Origin: Nitriliruptoraceae bacterium
GTDB taxonomy: Bacteria > Actinomycetota > Nitriliruptoria > Nitriliruptorales > Nitriliruptoraceae
NCBI GenBank assembly: GCA_007121785.1
Contig: SKJX01000110.1
Location: forward strand, 1 to 35,555
Reading direction: 5' to 3'
Length of the DNA stretch: 35,555 nucleotides
Shown here: piece by piece, positions 35,038 through 35,555 of the stretch
How the letters are laid out: each line of letters starts with the position of its first letter
How positions within the stretch are numbered: position 1 is the stretch's first letter
Made by a program: the position numbers and the translations under genes
The notes under the pieces: generated by a model
Seen by the model: the letters and a program-made list of their open reading frames with translations, nothing else
The model's database searches: none
What the model was told of the DNA's origin: nothing

Positions 35038-35423
35038 AACGCCCGCAGCCGGGTCAGGATGTGGTGCGCCAGGCATCGCGTGGCTCGACCTCTGCGTCGG
35101 TGCGCAGGACCGCCCCTCGGTCGCTATCGGCGCGACGGACAGCCTGATCCACCGCCCGCCGTCACGGTGACGCTCGTGCGCCCGGTGGCCAACTGAGGTA
35201 AGCATCCCGCTGTGGTCCAGTAGTGGCCGATCCGGCTACGTCAAACGGTCCTCGCGGCGCACAGCCGCAGACGTCGATCGTCACGGTCCTGTGGCCAAGG
35301 TCCGTGGCTGAGGCTGTGTCAGCGCCGAGGATGAAGCTGCTGGATCCGTTGACGTTGGTGGGCGGCGTCTCGCGCGCCTCTCTACGGTGGCGCCATGGTC
35401 GGCGGGTCGGATGGAGTTGGCCG
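35038..35423. other. Intergenic region, no gene seen
   Basis: These 386 bases separate the broken permease from the last gene. I see no RNA gene, terminator with a T-run, or convincing promoter pair. TTGACG occurs at 35349-35354 but without a matching -10 box at 16-18 bp. Confidence 0.4.
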
Positions 35424-35555
35424 ATGTCGGGAGGTGAACGGGCTCGGGGCGTGCTGCTGGGCCTGGCGTTGGGTGATGCGCTGGGGGCGCCGTTCGAAGG
35501 CCGCTCGCAGGTCACCGCAGCGCAGGTTGATGCGTGGGTCGACGCGCGCGAGCTG
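35424..35555 (+). CDS. ADP-ribosylglycohydrolase family protein, N-terminal part
   Basis: The first 44 codons of a gene that runs out of the window. MSGGERARGVLLGLALGDAL followed by GAPFEGRSQ is the N-terminal signature of the ADP-ribosylglycohydrolase (DraG/ARH-like) family, with G-x-x-x-G-x-A-x-GDA-x-G-x-P-x-E, where the GDA region lies in the metal site. Members remove ADP-ribose from proteins or small molecules. The ATG at 35424 has GGAG about eight bases upstream. Nothing can be said of the rest or of its target. Confidence 0.8.
   Translation, partial: MSGGERARGVLLGLALGDALGAPFEGRSQVTAAQVDAWVDAREL

Noticed and set aside
35234-35244. A third copy of GGCTACGTCAA as in the unit-1 promoter element
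   Set aside because: Only 11 bases match; the TCCAA and CATGCAAT parts and the -35 box are absent, so it is probably chance.

Overview
The window is a GC-rich stretch of an actinobacterial chromosome. Supporting signs are the ssb/rpsR/rplI/dnaB-type gene order at the left edge, heavy use of GTG starts and TGA stops, a mycothiol-dependent-enzyme family protein, PIG-L and FrnE-like proteins, and many TetR/ArsR regulators. A deep-branching lineage such as the Nitriliruptoria is possible, but I cannot fix the genus from sequence alone.

Layout. 1-3.2 kb: conserved core genes (ribosomal proteins bS18 and bL9, replicative helicase DnaB, a YqgE/AlgH protein). 3.3-12.2 kb: a small lipoprotein, a two-helix membrane protein, an acyl-CoA dehydrogenase, a TetR regulator, and an 1863-residue single-chain acyl-CoA carboxylase carrying biotin carboxylase, biotin carrier and carboxyltransferase domains on one polypeptide. 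12.3-16.2 kb: a membrane acyltransferase followed by an ABC exporter pair. 16.3-21.7 kb: a PLP enzyme, a membrane diguanylate cyclase, and a TetR gene facing a MDMPI/DinB-like protein and a DsbA-like protein, with a clear promoter and two matching operators between them. 21.8-24.1 kb: a decayed strip with a frameshifted HD/LuxR regulator, a broken alpha/beta hydrolase and the 3' end of an IS110-type transposase.

24.3-32.1 kb is the most interesting part. It is a reactive-sulfur island built from two units. Each unit has its own ArsR repressor fused to a rhodanese domain and its own MFS transporter. Unit 1 is arsR-rhodanese, then dsrE-like, PIG-L deacetylase and MFS. Unit 2 is arsR-rhodanese divergent from a three-gene run with ATGA overlaps: MBL-rhodanese-rhodanese, MFS, SAM methyltransferase. 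Each unit has its own pair of repeated control sites. In unit 1 two near-identical 32-bp elements contain -35/-10 boxes. In unit 2 two 16-bp near-palindromes lie between the divergent genes. I infer that the island senses persulfide or sulfane sulfur and then oxidises, transfers, modifies or exports it.

32.1-35.6 kb: a gene-free stretch with a possible nucleoside-phosphorylase scrap, an intact alpha/beta hydrolase, an ABC transporter pair inactivated by three in-frame TAG codons and two frameshifts, and the first 44 codons of an ADP-ribosylglycohydrolase cut by the window edge. Decayed genes on both sides of the sulfur island suggest an accessory region with past gene turnover.
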